A DNA stretch of 64,000 nucleotides from Salinicoccus halitifaciens (GTDB lineage Bacteria; Bacillota; Bacilli; Staphylococcales; Salinicoccaceae). The stretch is from contig NZ_JAJNCU010000002.1 of the NCBI RefSeq assembly GCF_021026095.1, forward strand, positions 124,001-188,000, read 5' to 3'. Below, piece after piece: positions 41,285-50,371 of this stretch. Below the pieces are notes generated by a model, which was given only the letters and a program-made list of their open reading frames with translations, had not been told where the DNA came from and searched no databases. Each line of letters opens with the position of its first letter. Position 1 is the stretch's first letter. Made by a program: the position numbers and the translations under genes.

Positions 41285-41935
41285 TCAGAGGATGGGGATG
41301 GTTGGGAATCGCAACGTTTGCTCGGAATGCATCTGAAGGTGGCGGAAACCGGGGTGCAGAATCGCAACGCTGACCCGGAATACAGCACAAGGTTGCAAAA
41401 CCGGGGTGCAGAATCGCAACGTTGGCCAGGGAGACACCGCAAGGTTGCGAAATCAGGGTGTGAAATCGCAATGTTGGCCAGGGAGACACCGCAAGGTTGC
41501 GAAATCGGGGTGTAGAATCGCAACGTTGGCCAGGGGGACACCGCAAGGTTGCGAAATCAGGGTGTGAAATCGCAACGTTGGCCAGGGAGACACCGCAAGG
41601 TTGCGAAATCAGGGTGTAGAATCGCAACGTTGGCCAGGGAGACACCGCAAGGTTGCGAAATCAGGGTGTAGAATCGCAACGTTGGCCAGGGGGACACCGC
41701 AAGGTTGCGAAATCAGGGTGTGAAATCGCAACGTTGGCCAGGGAGACACCGCAAGGTTGCGAAATCGGGGTGTAGAATCGCAACGTTGATGCAGAATCCA
41801 TCTGAAGGTTGCGAAAACAGGGTGCGGAAACGCAACTTTGACCGGGAAGACAACGCAAAGTTGCGAAATCAGGTGTGAACCCGCTACGTTGGCCAGGAAG
41901 ACACCGCAAAGTTGCGAAACCCGCGCGCCGCAACA
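41285..41935. repeat. Tandem array A3: twelve units of repeat family A (52 bp)
   Basis: GCAAC (with small variants) occurs at 41311, 41364, 41416, 41468, 41520, 41572, 41624, 41676, 41728, 41780, 41832 and 41883. Eight consecutive steps are exactly 52 bp and the central units are nearly identical (CGTTGGCCAGGGAGACACCG core), while the outer ones are diverged. Arms TCGCAAC and GTTGCGA are inverted within each unit. The two forms GTGTGAAATC and GTGTAGAATC alternate irregularly. Located between converging genes. Confidence 0.95.
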
Positions 41936-41957
41936 CCGGCAACCGCCATAAAACATC

Positions 41958-42004
41958 AAAAATAAAGACCGGCCGGAACTGCAAACGCAGTTCCATCCGG
42001 TCTT
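41958..42004 (-). terminator. Terminator of ppaC
   Basis: A two-part stem (AAGACCGG with CCGGTCTT, GGAACTGC with GCAGTTCC, AAAC loop) followed on the minus strand by a T-rich run. Confidence 0.85.
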
Positions 42005-42024
42005 CAACATTTGGAGATCTTTAT

Positions 42025-42945
42025 TTATCCCAGTGCCTTCGTGATGTTCGGCACGACTTGTTTTTTACGGGAGACGACGCCTTCAAGAAGCGCGGTGTCT
42101 TCATCGAGGGAGACGTCGAATGCCTGCTCGACGATGCCTGCATCGGAGCCGAGGGCGATGACCGTCGAATTGGATTCGAGGATGTTCGTGATGACGAGGA
42201 CGAACAGGTCATAATTTTCCTTCTCGATCTCTTTTTGGATGGCCTCGGTGATTTCCGGTTTACGGTCGAGCACTTCATCCACATCGACGACGTTGATCTG
42301 TGCGATGCGTGTCGTCTTCGGTCCCATGTCGAAAGTTTTCGCATCGGCCGTGACGAGTGATTCGGCGGATTTGTCCTTCGTTGAAGCGCCTGCCTTCAGC
42401 ATCTCAATGCCGTATTCGTCGGGGTCGACGCCGGCGATCTCCTGGAGCGCACGCGCTGCCGCGATGTCTTCATCGGTCGTCGTCGGCGATTTGAATAAAA
42501 GCGTATCGGAAATGATCGCCGACAACATCAGTCCGGCCATTTCACGGCTGATTTCGAAGTCATTCTCCTTGTACATCTTATGAAGGATCGTCGCCGTGCA
42601 TCCGACGGGCTCAGCCCTGTAGAAGAGCGGGGATTCCGTCTGGAAATTTGCGATGCGGTGATGGTCGACGACTTTCAGGATATTCGCCTGTCCGATGTTT
42701 TCAGCGGACTGCTGGAATTCGTTGTGGTCGACAAGGATGACGTCGTCACCTTCACCGACGCCTTCGATCAGTTCCGGTGCCCCGACGCCGAAGTGGTCGA
42801 GTGCGTACTGTGTCTCGGGGCCGACTTCGCCGAGGCGCGTCGCGACGGCTTCGTTGCCGAGTTTAGTTTCAATATCTGCGAGTACAATCGCAGAGGTGAT
42901 TGTATCCGTATCGGGATTCTGATGTCCAAAAATTTTAACAGCCAT
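42025..42945 (-). CDS. ppaC: Manganese-dependent inorganic pyrophosphatase
   Basis: Hydrolyses pyrophosphate to phosphate in the cytoplasm. The 306-residue class C (DHH family) enzyme has the metal motifs GHQNPDTDT (7-15), LVDHNE, VDHHRIANF and EPVGCTATI, and the C-terminal substrate-binding SRKKQVVP. Length matches the stand-alone staphylococcal and bacillar enzyme without CBS domains. It has its own terminator next to array A3. The upstream region to pncA is short, and both genes are read in the same direction. Confidence 0.95.
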   Translation of the reverse strand: MAVKIFGHQNPDTDTITSAIVLADIETKLGNEAVATRLGEVGPETQYALDHFGVGAPELIEGVGEGDDVILVDHNEFQQSAENIGQANILKVVDHHRIANFQTESPLFYRAEPVGCTATILHKMYKENDFEISREMAGLMLSAIISDTLLFKSPTTTDEDIAAARALQEIAGVDPDEYGIEMLKAGASTKDKSAESLVTADAKTFDMGPKTTRIAQINVVDVDEVLDRKPEITEAIQKEIEKENYDLFVLVITNILESNSTVIALGSDAGIVEQAFDVSLDEDTALLEGVVSRKKQVVPNITKALG

Positions 42946-43003
42946 TATGAAACTCCTTTTTAAAGTATGATATTTTTATTTTAACATTTGAAGTGCGCAC
43001 GTG

Positions 43004-43555
43004 CTACGGTTCGATGACGGCACCGAGGGAATTTTGGAAATGCTTGAGTGACTCGGTGTGTGCTTCCGGGTTGAAGGAGGCGACGCACGATTCAGGCACG
43101 ATGATGTCATAGCCGAGATTGTACGCATCGACCGCGGTGTGCATGATGCATATGTCCGTCACAACACCGGTGAGGACGACCGTATCGACCCGGCGCTCCT
43201 GCAGCAGCTGATGGAGCCTTGTGCCCGAGAAGGCGCTGTAGCGCGTCTTATCGAGGAAAAACACATTTTCCTGTGATTCGATTTCGCGGTACTTCTCCAA
43301 AACTTCCCCGTACAGCTCGCGCCCCGGCGTGCCGTCGATGTTATGCGGCGGGAAGAGCTTGTACTCCGGATGGTATGTGTCATTTTCGAAATGCAGGTCC
43401 ATCATGAAGAACACAAACTCCCCGTCCCGGACGGCTGCATCGATCCGTCCGGCGATATTTCCTTCAATCGCCATCGCCGGTTCCCCGGCTGTAAGCTTTC
43501 CGTCGGGTGCGACGAAATCATACGAGTAGTCGATTACGAGTAATGCCTTGTTCAT
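43004..43555 (-). CDS. pncA: Nicotinamidase
   Basis: Converts nicotinamide to nicotinate in NAD salvage. The 183-residue isochorismatase-fold enzyme has the triad Asp9, Lys103 (DKTRYSAF) and Cys136 (TDICIMHTA), and metal ligands Asp53, His55 and His71. It follows closely the sequence of the staphylococcal enzyme (LVIDYSYDF, HPEYKLFPPHNI, GRELYG). It begins 4 bp after the stop of the MFS gene and is therefore the second gene of that operon. The genes for the following steps, pncB and nadE, are read divergently from the same region. Confidence 0.93.
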   Translation of the reverse strand: MNKALLVIDYSYDFVAPDGKLTAGEPAMAIEGNIAGRIDAAVRDGEFVFFMMDLHFENDTYHPEYKLFPPHNIDGTPGRELYGEVLEKYREIESQENVFFLDKTRYSAFSGTRLHQLLQERRVDTVVLTGVVTDICIMHTAVDAYNLGYDIIVPESCVASFNPEAHTESLKHFQNSLGAVIEP

Positions 43556-43559
43556 TTTA

Positions 43560-44744
43560 TCATCCCTTTACATAATCTCGTTTAGTGACAATATACACCA
43601 TATTCAGAAGAAATACGATCAGAATCGCAACGACGAAGAACGAAAAGTACACATTTCCGGCAGTGCCCGTGATGACGGCACCGCCGATCACCGGCCCGAG
43701 TATGCTGCCGACGGAGAAGGCCATGCCCGCGATCAGGTTCCCGGCAGGGAGGTTGTACGACGGCGTCATATCCGCCATATAACTGATGCCGAGCGAGTAC
43801 ATGGAGCCGACGAAGATCCCTGCGAGCACGAATAAAACCATCAGCAGCCAGAACGACGCCGCGTATACCTCCATCAGGAGAAATGTGGCGGCACCGAGGA
43901 GGAGCAGCACGCTGATCAGCCGGGCGCGCCCGACCTTGTCGCCGAGGGCTCCGATCGGCACCTGCAGTAGTATCGCCCCGAAGGAGAACATCGGGAGGAT
44001 CCACGTGACCTGCGAAATTTCAAAATCGTTCCTTAAAGCGAACACCGGGAAGTTGGTATTCAGCGAGCCCTCGAAGATCCCAAAGAGCATGGGCATCAGG
44101 AAACACGCCCAGCTCGTGATGATGACGGCCTTGAAGTTCTTCAAAGTGTTGAAGAAACTGCTCGGTACGCCGGAATCCACGGGTTTCGCGCCCGGGGCAT
44201 CCGGCAGCAGGAAGATCAGCGGCCAGGCGATCATCGTAAGGACACCTGAGACGATGAACGGCAGTGCTTCATTGAAGACGACGAGCTCTGAAACTTTCGG
44301 CCCGATCATGAAGCCGAAGGAGAAGAACAGGCCGTAGAACGCGATGATCTTGCCCATCTGTTTCGGCGGCGTCGACTGGATCAGCCACGTCTGCGTGCTG
44401 AAATGGAGGACGTTGTCCGCGACCCCGACGATGAGCCGGAGGACGAACCAGAACCATATGCTCTCGAACGCCGGGAATAAAAACAACGAGATCCCGACGG
44501 TGGCGCCGCCGATGATGATCATCGGCATATAGCCGTATTTCCTGAGCGGCGCCTCGATGAACAGCGCGGAGACGAAGACGCCGATGTAGAGGCCGGAGGC
44601 ATGCAGTCCGCTCAAGGTCGGGGATACGCCGCGGTCCTCGAATATGAAGGAGATCAGCGGGAGCAGCAGGCCCTGTGAAAACCCGGAAATGCAGACGATG
44701 ATGGACAGTATGATGAATTTACGTTTAAACCCGGTTGAGTCCAT
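43560..44744 (-). CDS. MFS transporter in operon with pncA
   Basis: A 394-residue major facilitator with 12 predicted helices and a polar central loop (about 185-210). The loop 8-9 motif is GALGDKVGRARL; the first loop motif is poorly conserved (EAPLRKYGYMP). It resembles YfkF/YcaD-type transporters of unknown substrate. GGAGG lies 5 nt before the ATG. Because pncA follows after 4 bp, a role linked to nicotinamide, nicotinate or a related compound is possible, but nothing in the sequence proves it. Confidence 0.85.
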   Translation of the reverse strand: MDSTGFKRKFIILSIIVCISGFSQGLLLPLISFIFEDRGVSPTLSGLHASGLYIGVFVSALFIEAPLRKYGYMPMIIIGGATVGISLFLFPAFESIWFWFVLRLIVGVADNVLHFSTQTWLIQSTPPKQMGKIIAFYGLFFSFGFMIGPKVSELVVFNEALPFIVSGVLTMIAWPLIFLLPDAPGAKPVDSGVPSSFFNTLKNFKAVIITSWACFLMPMLFGIFEGSLNTNFPVFALRNDFEISQVTWILPMFSFGAILLQVPIGALGDKVGRARLISVLLLLGAATFLLMEVYAASFWLLMVLFVLAGIFVGSMYSLGISYMADMTPSYNLPAGNLIAGMAFSVGSILGPVIGGAVITGTAGNVYFSFFVVAILIVFLLNMVYIVTKRDYVKG

Positions 44745-44847
44745 GAAAACCTCCGATGTTTGATTGTTATATCCCGCCGGTCCTGTGGTAAAATGGTGGT
44801 GATTGAATTATAACCGATGCCACACATTTACAGGAAGGACGGAAATT

Positions 44848-46299
44848 ATGTATCAATATGAAGATGACAGCTTTATGCTCCATACGGATTTGTACCAGAT
44901 TAATATGACTGAAGTCTATTATAATAAAGGGATGCATGAACGGACAGCAATTTTTGATCTTTATTTCAGAAGTATGCCTTTTGAAAACGGTTACGCCGTT
45001 TTTGCGGGACTTGAAAGGATCATCGACTTCATTTCGAACCTCCGGTTCACGGACTCGGATCTGGAATATCTGCGGTCGCTCGGCTACAATGAAGACTTTC
45101 TCACATATCTTGAAGACCTCAGGTTCACCGGGAATATACGTGCGGTGGAGGAGGGCCAGGTCGTCTTCAACAATATGCCGCTTGTGCAGGTGGAGGCACC
45201 GCTTGCCGAAGCGCAGCTCATTGAAACGGCACTTTTGAACATCGTCAACTACCAGACGCTCATCGCGACGAAAGCGAGCCGCATCAGGCAGATCGCCCCG
45301 GATGATACATTGATGGAATTCGGTTCAAGGCGCGCCCATGAATTCGATGCGGCGATATGGGGCGCAAGGGCGGCGGTCATCGGCGGCTTCGACGGCACGA
45401 GCAACGTCCGGGCGGCGAAGCTCTTCAACCTGCCGCCGAGCGGCACGCATGCCCATGCGATGGTGCAGGCATACGGCGATGATTATGAGGCATTCAAGGC
45501 ATATGCCACGACGCACAGGGACTGCGTCTTCTTAGTCGATACTTTCGACACGCTGCGCTCGGGTGTGCCGAATGCGATCAAGGTGGCCCGCGAGATGGGT
45601 GATAAGATCAACTTCATCGGCATCCGCCTCGATTCCGGGGACATCGCCTACTTATCCAAGAAGGCGCGCGTGATGCTGGATGAGGCGGGCTTCCATGATG
45701 CGAAGATCATCGTCTCGAACGACCTCGATGAAGTGACGATACTCTCGCTGCAGTCGCAGGGTGCGAAAGTCGACAGCTGGGGCATAGGTACCAAGCTGAT
45801 CACAGCTTACGACCAGCCTGCACTCGGTGCAGTCTATAAGCTCGTCGCGGTGGAGAATGAAGCGGGCGCGCTTGAGAGCCGGATCAAGATCTCCGGCAAT
45901 GTCGAGAAGGTGACCACGCCGGCGAAGAAGAACGTCTACCGCATCATCAACAAGCAGACCGGCATGAGCGAAGGTGAATACATCACGCATTACGAAGAAG
46001 AAGTCGACACCGGGAAGCCGCTCCTCATGTTCCATCCGGTGCATACGATCAAGCGGAAGCTCGTGCATTCATTCGAAGCGGTGGATCTTCTGAAGGAGAT
46101 CTTTATTGACGGTGAACTGGTTTACAAATCTAATACGGTGGAAGAGATAAGGGAGCGCCTTGATTACAACTTGTCCACTTTATGGGAAGAGTATAAGCGT
46201 TTCCTGAATCCGGAGGAATATCCGGTCGACTTATCCCGGGAGCTGTGGCAGATCAAACAGGATCTGATTGAGGACGCAAGCAATAAAAAACTGGAGTGA
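44848..46299 (+). CDS. pncB: Nicotinate phosphoribosyltransferase
   Basis: Joins nicotinate and PRPP to nicotinate mononucleotide with ATP, the second salvage step. The 483-residue protein begins [20 protein letters not shown] and has [18 protein letters not shown], the phosphorylated His region [10 protein letters not shown], and the [10 protein letters not shown] substrate loop. It is the long bacterial form. AGGACGGAAA precedes the ATG at 44848; an earlier ATG at 44803 lacks a site. nadE starts 4 bp after its stop. Confidence 0.95.
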   Translation: MYQYEDDSFMLHTDLYQINMTEVYYNKGMHERTAIFDLYFRSMPFENGYAVFAGLERIIDFISNLRFTDSDLEYLRSLGYNEDFLTYLEDLRFTGNIRAVEEGQVVFNNMPLVQVEAPLAEAQLIETALLNIVNYQTLIATKASRIRQIAPDDTLMEFGSRRAHEFDAAIWGARAAVIGGFDGTSNVRAAKLFNLPPSGTHAHAMVQAYGDDYEAFKAYATTHRDCVFLVDTFDTLRSGVPNAIKVAREMGDKINFIGIRLDSGDIAYLSKKARVMLDEAGFHDAKIIVSNDLDEVTILSLQSQGAKVDSWGIGTKLITAYDQPALGAVYKLVAVENEAGALESRIKISGNVEKVTTPAKKNVYRIINKQTGMSEGEYITHYEEEVDTGKPLLMFHPVHTIKRKLVHSFEAVDLLKEIFIDGELVYKSNTVEEIRERLDYNLSTLWEEYKRFLNPEEYPVDLSRELWQIKQDLIEDASNKKLE

Positions 46300-46303
46300 T
46301 AAT

Positions 46304-47131
46304 ATGAGACCACGTCAGGAAGAAATCATCAAAAAATTACATGTGAAGAGTGAGATTTCACCGGAGGAAGAAGCAAGGGAAATCATAGATTTCATAAAAG
46401 GGTATTTGAAAGACCACCTTTTCCTGAAGTCCCTTGTGCTCGGAATATCCGGCGGACAGGATTCCTCACTGCTCGGCAAGCTTGCACAGATGGCGGTGGA
46501 TGAACTGAACGAAGAGGGGGACACGGACAAATATGCGTTCCATGCATTGAACCTCCCTTACGGCGAGCAGCAGGACAAGCAGGATGCGCTCGATGCGGTC
46601 GAGTTCATCAACCCGACGGAGGTCAGGAAGATCAACATCAAAGCATCGGTCGATGCGAGCGTTGATGCACTGAACGAAGCAGGCTATGAAATCAATGACT
46701 TCGTCAAGGGCAACGAGAAGGCGCGCGAACGGATGAAGGCGCAGTATGCGGTCGCCGCGGCGACGGACGGGCTTGTGCTCGGCACCGACCATGCGGCAGA
46801 AGCGATCACCGGCTTCTATACGAAGCATGGTGACGGCGCATGCGACATCGCACCGCTCGTCGGCCTGAACAAGCGTCAGGGCAAAGAGATACTGAGACAT
46901 CTGGGGGCCCCGCGCCACCTTTATGAAAAGATACCGACGGCGGACCTTGAGAGTGACCGTCCGATGCTGAGCGACGAAGAAGCGCTCGGCGTCACTTATA
47001 ATGCCATCGACGACTTCCTGGAAGGCAGGGAAGTGAGCGATGAGGATTATGAGACGATCATCACCTGGTATGAGAAGACGGAACACAAACGCGTCCTTCC
47101 ATATAACCGCTACCATAAACCTATAGACTAA
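46304..47131 (+). CDS. nadE: Ammonia-dependent NAD synthetase
   Basis: Final step of NAD synthesis: amidation of deamido-NAD with ammonia and ATP. The 275-residue protein has the PP-loop SGGQDSS (49-55), [10 protein letters not shown], and the active-site block [19 protein letters not shown] (about 166-184), with [12 protein letters not shown] following. No glutaminase domain is attached. GGAG is 7 nt before the ATG at 46304. It forms an operon with pncB; the DUF2179 gene follows after 26 bp. Confidence 0.95.
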   Translation: MRPRQEEIIKKLHVKSEISPEEEAREIIDFIKGYLKDHLFLKSLVLGISGGQDSSLLGKLAQMAVDELNEEGDTDKYAFHALNLPYGEQQDKQDALDAVEFINPTEVRKINIKASVDASVDALNEAGYEINDFVKGNEKARERMKAQYAVAAATDGLVLGTDHAAEAITGFYTKHGDGACDIAPLVGLNKRQGKEILRHLGAPRHLYEKIPTADLESDRPMLSDEEALGVTYNAIDDFLEGREVSDEDYETIITWYEKTEHKRVLPYNRYHKPID

Positions 47132-47157
47132 CTTAAGAACCGGAAGGGAAATGTAAG

Positions 47158-47820
47158 ATGCTGGAGATGATTTCCGAAAGTGCAATATTGATGGTGCTCG
47201 TCATTTTCACCATCAACATCGTTTATGTCAGTTTTCTGACGCTGCGCACGGTGGCCCTCACCAAGGGCTACCGTTATTTGGCGGCATTTTTAAGTATCAT
47301 GGAGACGTTCGTCTACGTCATCGGACTCGGGCTCGTGCTCGACAACCTCGACCAGCCGGTCAACGTCATAGCGTACGCGCTCGGCTTCGGTGTCGGCATA
47401 CTGCTCGGGCTCTACATCGAGGAGAAGCTCGCACTCGGTTATATGGTCGTCAACGTCACGACCGGCCAGCGCGACAGGGACCTGCCGGAGCATTTGAGGA
47501 GCCTCGGCTACGGTGTGACCCACGGCACGCAGTACGGTCGTGACGGGGAGCGTACGACAATGCAGATCCTGACGCCGAGGCGATTTCAGCGAAAGCTGAT
47601 CGAGACGATCAAGGAGCTTGATGACCACGCGTTCATCATCGCCTACGAGCCGAAGACGATTCACGGCGGATTCTGGACGAAGAAGGTGAGCAGCCGCAAA
47701 GTTGCGGACTACGAACCGGAAGACGTCGAAGAAATTTTGGAAGAAATCTATGAAGAGGAAGCTGTTGAGGCAAATGGCGAAACCGCAAAAAAAGAAGAAG
47801 TTCAAAGTCGAAAAGAATGA
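47158..47820 (+). CDS. UPF0316 membrane protein (DUF5698 plus DUF2179, YebE-like)
   Basis: A 220-residue protein. Three helices (about 7-27, 40-62, 68-90) form the DUF5698 part, followed by a DUF2179 cytoplasmic domain (about 95-170) and an acidic tail. The family occurs beside NAD salvage genes in staphylococci and as YebE in Bacillus; its function is not known. Its 3' end overlaps the NETI-motif gene by 47 bp in another frame, so both are probably translated together. Confidence 0.85.
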   Translation: MLEMISESAILMVLVIFTINIVYVSFLTLRTVALTKGYRYLAAFLSIMETFVYVIGLGLVLDNLDQPVNVIAYALGFGVGILLGLYIEEKLALGYMVVNVTTGQRDRDLPEHLRSLGYGVTHGTQYGRDGERTTMQILTPRRFQRKLIETIKELDDHAFIIAYEPKTIHGGFWTKKVSSRKVADYEPEDVEEILEEIYEEEAVEANGETAKKEEVQSRKE

Positions 47821-47965
47821 AACCATCCAGGACTGCCTCGCACGTATGAAAGAAGAGGGCTACACCCCGGTCAGACGGTTCGAGGTGCCGGTGTTCAGGG
47901 AAGAAGGCGGCAGACCCGTCGTCAGCCATCAGGAGATACAGTTCGAGGGCAGGAGAATGGAATAA
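47774..47965 (+). CDS. NETI-motif protein (YebG-like)
   Basis: A 63-residue basic protein with the family motif [19 protein letters not shown] (about 14-32) and the end RRFEVPVF. I chose the ATG at 47774, which gives the [18 protein letters not shown] start expected of the family; the ribosome site GAGG is close (3 nt), and an ATG at 47750 is an alternative. It overlaps the DUF2179 gene. The YebE-YebG pairing is the same as in Bacillus. Function unknown. Confidence 0.82.
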   Translation: MAKPQKKKKFKVEKNETIQDCLARMKEEGYTPVRRFEVPVFREEGGRPVVSHQEIQFEGRRME

Positions 47966-47969
47966 CAGG

Positions 47970-48004
47970 AAGAGGTCGGGACGCTGTCCCGGCTTCTTTT
48001 ATTT
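47970..48004 (+). terminator. Terminator after the NAD salvage operon
   Basis: AGGTCGGGAC, 3-nt loop GCT, GTCCCGGCTT pair with one G-T, then CTTTTATTTT. Confidence 0.78.
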
Positions 48005-48009
48005 TATAT

Positions 48010-48185
48010 GAAGGAGGGCCTGCTTATTCGTTGCGGAAAATGCCGCTGAATGAGCAGGCAGGGAGGAAATCTGCTTACTCGGTATGGAAATTGCTTCTGA
48101 ATGAGCAGGCAGGAATAAAAACTGCTTACTCATCACGAAAATCAGGCCTGAATGAGCAGACACTGACGAAATCGCCTCACGACCA
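48010..48185. repeat. Tandem array C: three and a part units of repeat family C (51 bp)
   Basis: CTGCTTATTC/CTGCTTACTC occurs at 48020, 48071 and 48122, 51 bp apart, with a decayed fourth start at 48173. In each unit GAATGAGCAG follows about 18 nt later; it is the inverted partner of the first block (8-9 of 10 positions pair). The array lies between codirectional genes, after the terminator of the NAD operon and before purB. Confidence 0.85.
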
Positions 48186-48194
48186 TACGGAAAA

Positions 48195-48231
48195 TAATCA
48201 TTATCTGTTATAATGGCAGAGATAATGATTA
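48195..48231 (+). promoter_or_regulatory. purB promoter with a flanking 12-bp palindrome
   Basis: Extended -10 element TGTTATAAT (48206-48214), with no good -35. A perfect inverted repeat TAATCATTATCT (48195-48206) and AGATAATGATTA (48220-48231) encloses the -10 and the likely start site. It is not a PurBox. A regulator binding both arms would cover the promoter. Confidence 0.6.
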
Positions 48232-48246
48232 AAGGAGCGAGCAGTT

Positions 48247-49542
48247 ATGATTTCACGTTATACGAGAGATGAAATGGGTGCCATCTGGACGGATGAGAAC
48301 AAATACAAAGCCTGGCTGGAGGTCGAGATACTGGCGGCTGAGGCATGGGCGGAGCTTGGCATCATCCCGAAGGATGAAGTGAAGAATATAAGGCCGAATG
48401 CAAAGATTGATGTGGACCGGATCCTTGAAATAGAAGTGGAGACGCGGCATGATGTCGTGGCGTTCACAAGACAGGTGTCGGAGACGCTCGGTGAGGAAAA
48501 GAAGTGGGTGCATTACGGCCTCACGTCGACGGATGTCGTGGACACGGCGCAGAGCTATATGATCAAGCAGGCGAACGAGATCATCGAGGCTGACCTCGAA
48601 CGCTTCATCGAAGTGCTCGGGGAGCGTGCCAAAGAGCATAAGACAACTCTGATGATGGGGCGGACGCACGGTGTGCATGCCGAGCCGACGACATTCGGCA
48701 TCAAGCTCGCCCTCTGGTATATGGAAATGAAGCGTAACCTGAAGCGCTTCAGGGCGGTGCGCGAAGAGATCGAAGTGGGCAAGATGAGCGGTGCGGTCGG
48801 CACGTTCGCAAACATCCCGCCTGAAGTGGAGGAATATGTATGTGAAAACCTCGGCCTGGGCTATGCCGAAGTCTCCACACAGACGCTTCAGCGTGACCGC
48901 CATGCCCATTACATCAGCGTGCTTGCACTGATTGCGACTTCGATCGAGAAGTTCGCAGTCGAGATACGCGGCCTTCAGAAGACCGAGACGAGGGAAGTCG
49001 AAGAGGCTTTCGGCAAAGGCCAGAAAGGTTCCAGCGCGATGCCGCACAAGAGGAATCCGATCGGCAGCGAGAATGTCACGGGGCTTGCGCGTGTCATCCG
49101 CGGCTATGTATCGACGGCTTACGAAAACGTACCGCTCTGGCATGAACGGGATATCTCCCATTCATCCGCTGAACGCGTCATGCTGCCGGATGTGACTATC
49201 GCGCTCAATTACATCCTGAACCGCTTCACGAACCTCATCAAAAACCTTACGGTGTTCGAAGACAACATGAAGGCAAACATCGATAAGACGTTCGGCCTCG
49301 TCTACTCCCAGCGCGTCATGCTGACGCTGATCGACAAGGGCCTCGCCCGTGAGGCGGCGTACGACCTCGTACAGCCGAAGGCGATGGAATCGTGGGAGAC
49401 GCGTCAGCCGTTCAAGGAATTGATACTCTCGGACAAACGGATCACGGATGTGCTGAGTCATGACGAGATCGAGGGTTTATTCGATGAAAACCATCACCTG
49501 CAGCGGGTCGATGTCATCTTCAGACGTGCAGGCCTAGAGTAA
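48247..49542 (+). CDS. purB: Adenylosuccinate lyase
   Basis: Cleaves SAICAR and adenylosuccinate, releasing fumarate, in purine synthesis. The 431-residue tetrameric enzyme has the N-terminal [20 protein letters not shown] start, [11 protein letters not shown], the catalytic His in [13 protein letters not shown] and the flexible signature loop [19 protein letters not shown] is 9 nt before the ATG. Stands alone between array C and the VanY-like gene, as in staphylococci where purB is detached from the main pur operon. Confidence 0.96.
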   Translation: MISRYTRDEMGAIWTDENKYKAWLEVEILAAEAWAELGIIPKDEVKNIRPNAKIDVDRILEIEVETRHDVVAFTRQVSETLGEEKKWVHYGLTSTDVVDTAQSYMIKQANEIIEADLERFIEVLGERAKEHKTTLMMGRTHGVHAEPTTFGIKLALWYMEMKRNLKRFRAVREEIEVGKMSGAVGTFANIPPEVEEYVCENLGLGYAEVSTQTLQRDRHAHYISVLALIATSIEKFAVEIRGLQKTETREVEEAFGKGQKGSSAMPHKRNPIGSENVTGLARVIRGYVSTAYENVPLWHERDISHSSAERVMLPDVTIALNYILNRFTNLIKNLTVFEDNMKANIDKTFGLVYSQRVMLTLIDKGLAREAAYDLVQPKAMESWETRQPFKELILSDKRITDVLSHDEIEGLFDENHHLQRVDVIFRRAGLE

Positions 49543-49561
49543 AATAAAAAGAGGTGTGGAT

Positions 49562-50242
49562 GTGAGATTTACAACTCGTACATTTTTAATCATTACGCTG
49601 CTCGCAATCCTCGCAGGCTGCGGGGGTCCCGAACCGTCAAACGAGCCGTTCTCGGATTTTGAGAAGACCGTTGAAACATACGATGTGATCGAATATGCCG
49701 TGCCGGTCTTCAGTGAGGTCGACGGTGTCACATACATCAACGACATCCTGATCGTCAACCGCGAATACAGCCTCCCGCCGGACTACAATCCGGGGCTTGA
49801 ACCTGAAGTCATCGATGCGTATACCCGGCTGATACAGGATGCCGCGGCGGAAGGCTACAACCTCACCATCGTGAGCGGCTTCCGTTCCTATCAGGATCAG
49901 GAAGCGGTCTATGCCGACCTCGCCGGACGTCTCGGTGAGGAGGAGGCGGACCAGATCGCCCTGCCGCCGGGACACTCCGAGCACCAGTCGGGACTTGCGG
50001 TCGATATCGGCTCTGTCGAGAGCGCATCGAACGCGGCGGTGGATTTCGGTGATACGCCGGATTATGACTGGATGAAGGATGTTGCGCATGAGTACGGCTT
50101 CATCGTGCGCTACCAGGAAGGCAAGGAAAACATCACGGGTCTCGGTTATGAACCGTGGCATATCCGGTATGTCGGCGAGGAAGCTGCCACTGAAATATAT
50201 GAAGAGGACCTCGTCCTCGAGGAATACCTCGGTATAGATTAA
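49562..50242 (+). CDS. D-alanyl-D-alanine carboxypeptidase lipoprotein (VanY/M15B)
   Basis: A 226-residue zinc carboxypeptidase expected to trim the terminal D-Ala of wall stem peptides. A lipobox (LAGC) puts the lipidated Cys at 20. The M15B motif is complete: SGFRSYQDQE, zinc ligands in PPGHSEHQSGLAVDIG (His and Asp) and EPWHIRYVG (catalytic Glu and His). The start is the GTG at 49562, 7 nt after GAGG. The gene follows purB by 19 bp and may be cotranscribed. It does not imply vancomycin resistance. Confidence 0.9.
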   Translation: MRFTTRTFLIITLLAILAGCGGPEPSNEPFSDFEKTVETYDVIEYAVPVFSEVDGVTYINDILIVNREYSLPPDYNPGLEPEVIDAYTRLIQDAAAEGYNLTIVSGFRSYQDQEAVYADLAGRLGEEEADQIALPPGHSEHQSGLAVDIGSVESASNAAVDFGDTPDYDWMKDVAHEYGFIVRYQEGKENITGLGYEPWHIRYVGEEAATEIYEEDLVLEEYLGID

Positions 50243-50371
50243 CAGACCGTCATGATGAGCCCGGCTTATCATGGCGTTTTTACATAAAACGTTCATTTCA
50301 CACATAATCATTAAAAAGATGCCTCTGAAAATGATATAATATTTTTATGAAATTTATTGGGAGTTTTTAAA

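Noticed and set aside
40812-41645. Minus-strand protein of 277 residues with internal repeats
   Set aside because: It is a translation of array A3 and continues antisense through a terminator and a real gene; there is no ribosome site.
41285-41935. CRISPR array
   Set aside because: The whole 52-bp unit is repeated; there are no unique spacers between conserved repeats, and no cas genes are present.
49562-50242. Vancomycin-resistance determinant (VanY, with VanZ at 25372)
   Set aside because: Both are common chromosomal housekeeping homologues; no vanHAX-type genes are present, and ddl has no feature I could read as D-Lac specificity.
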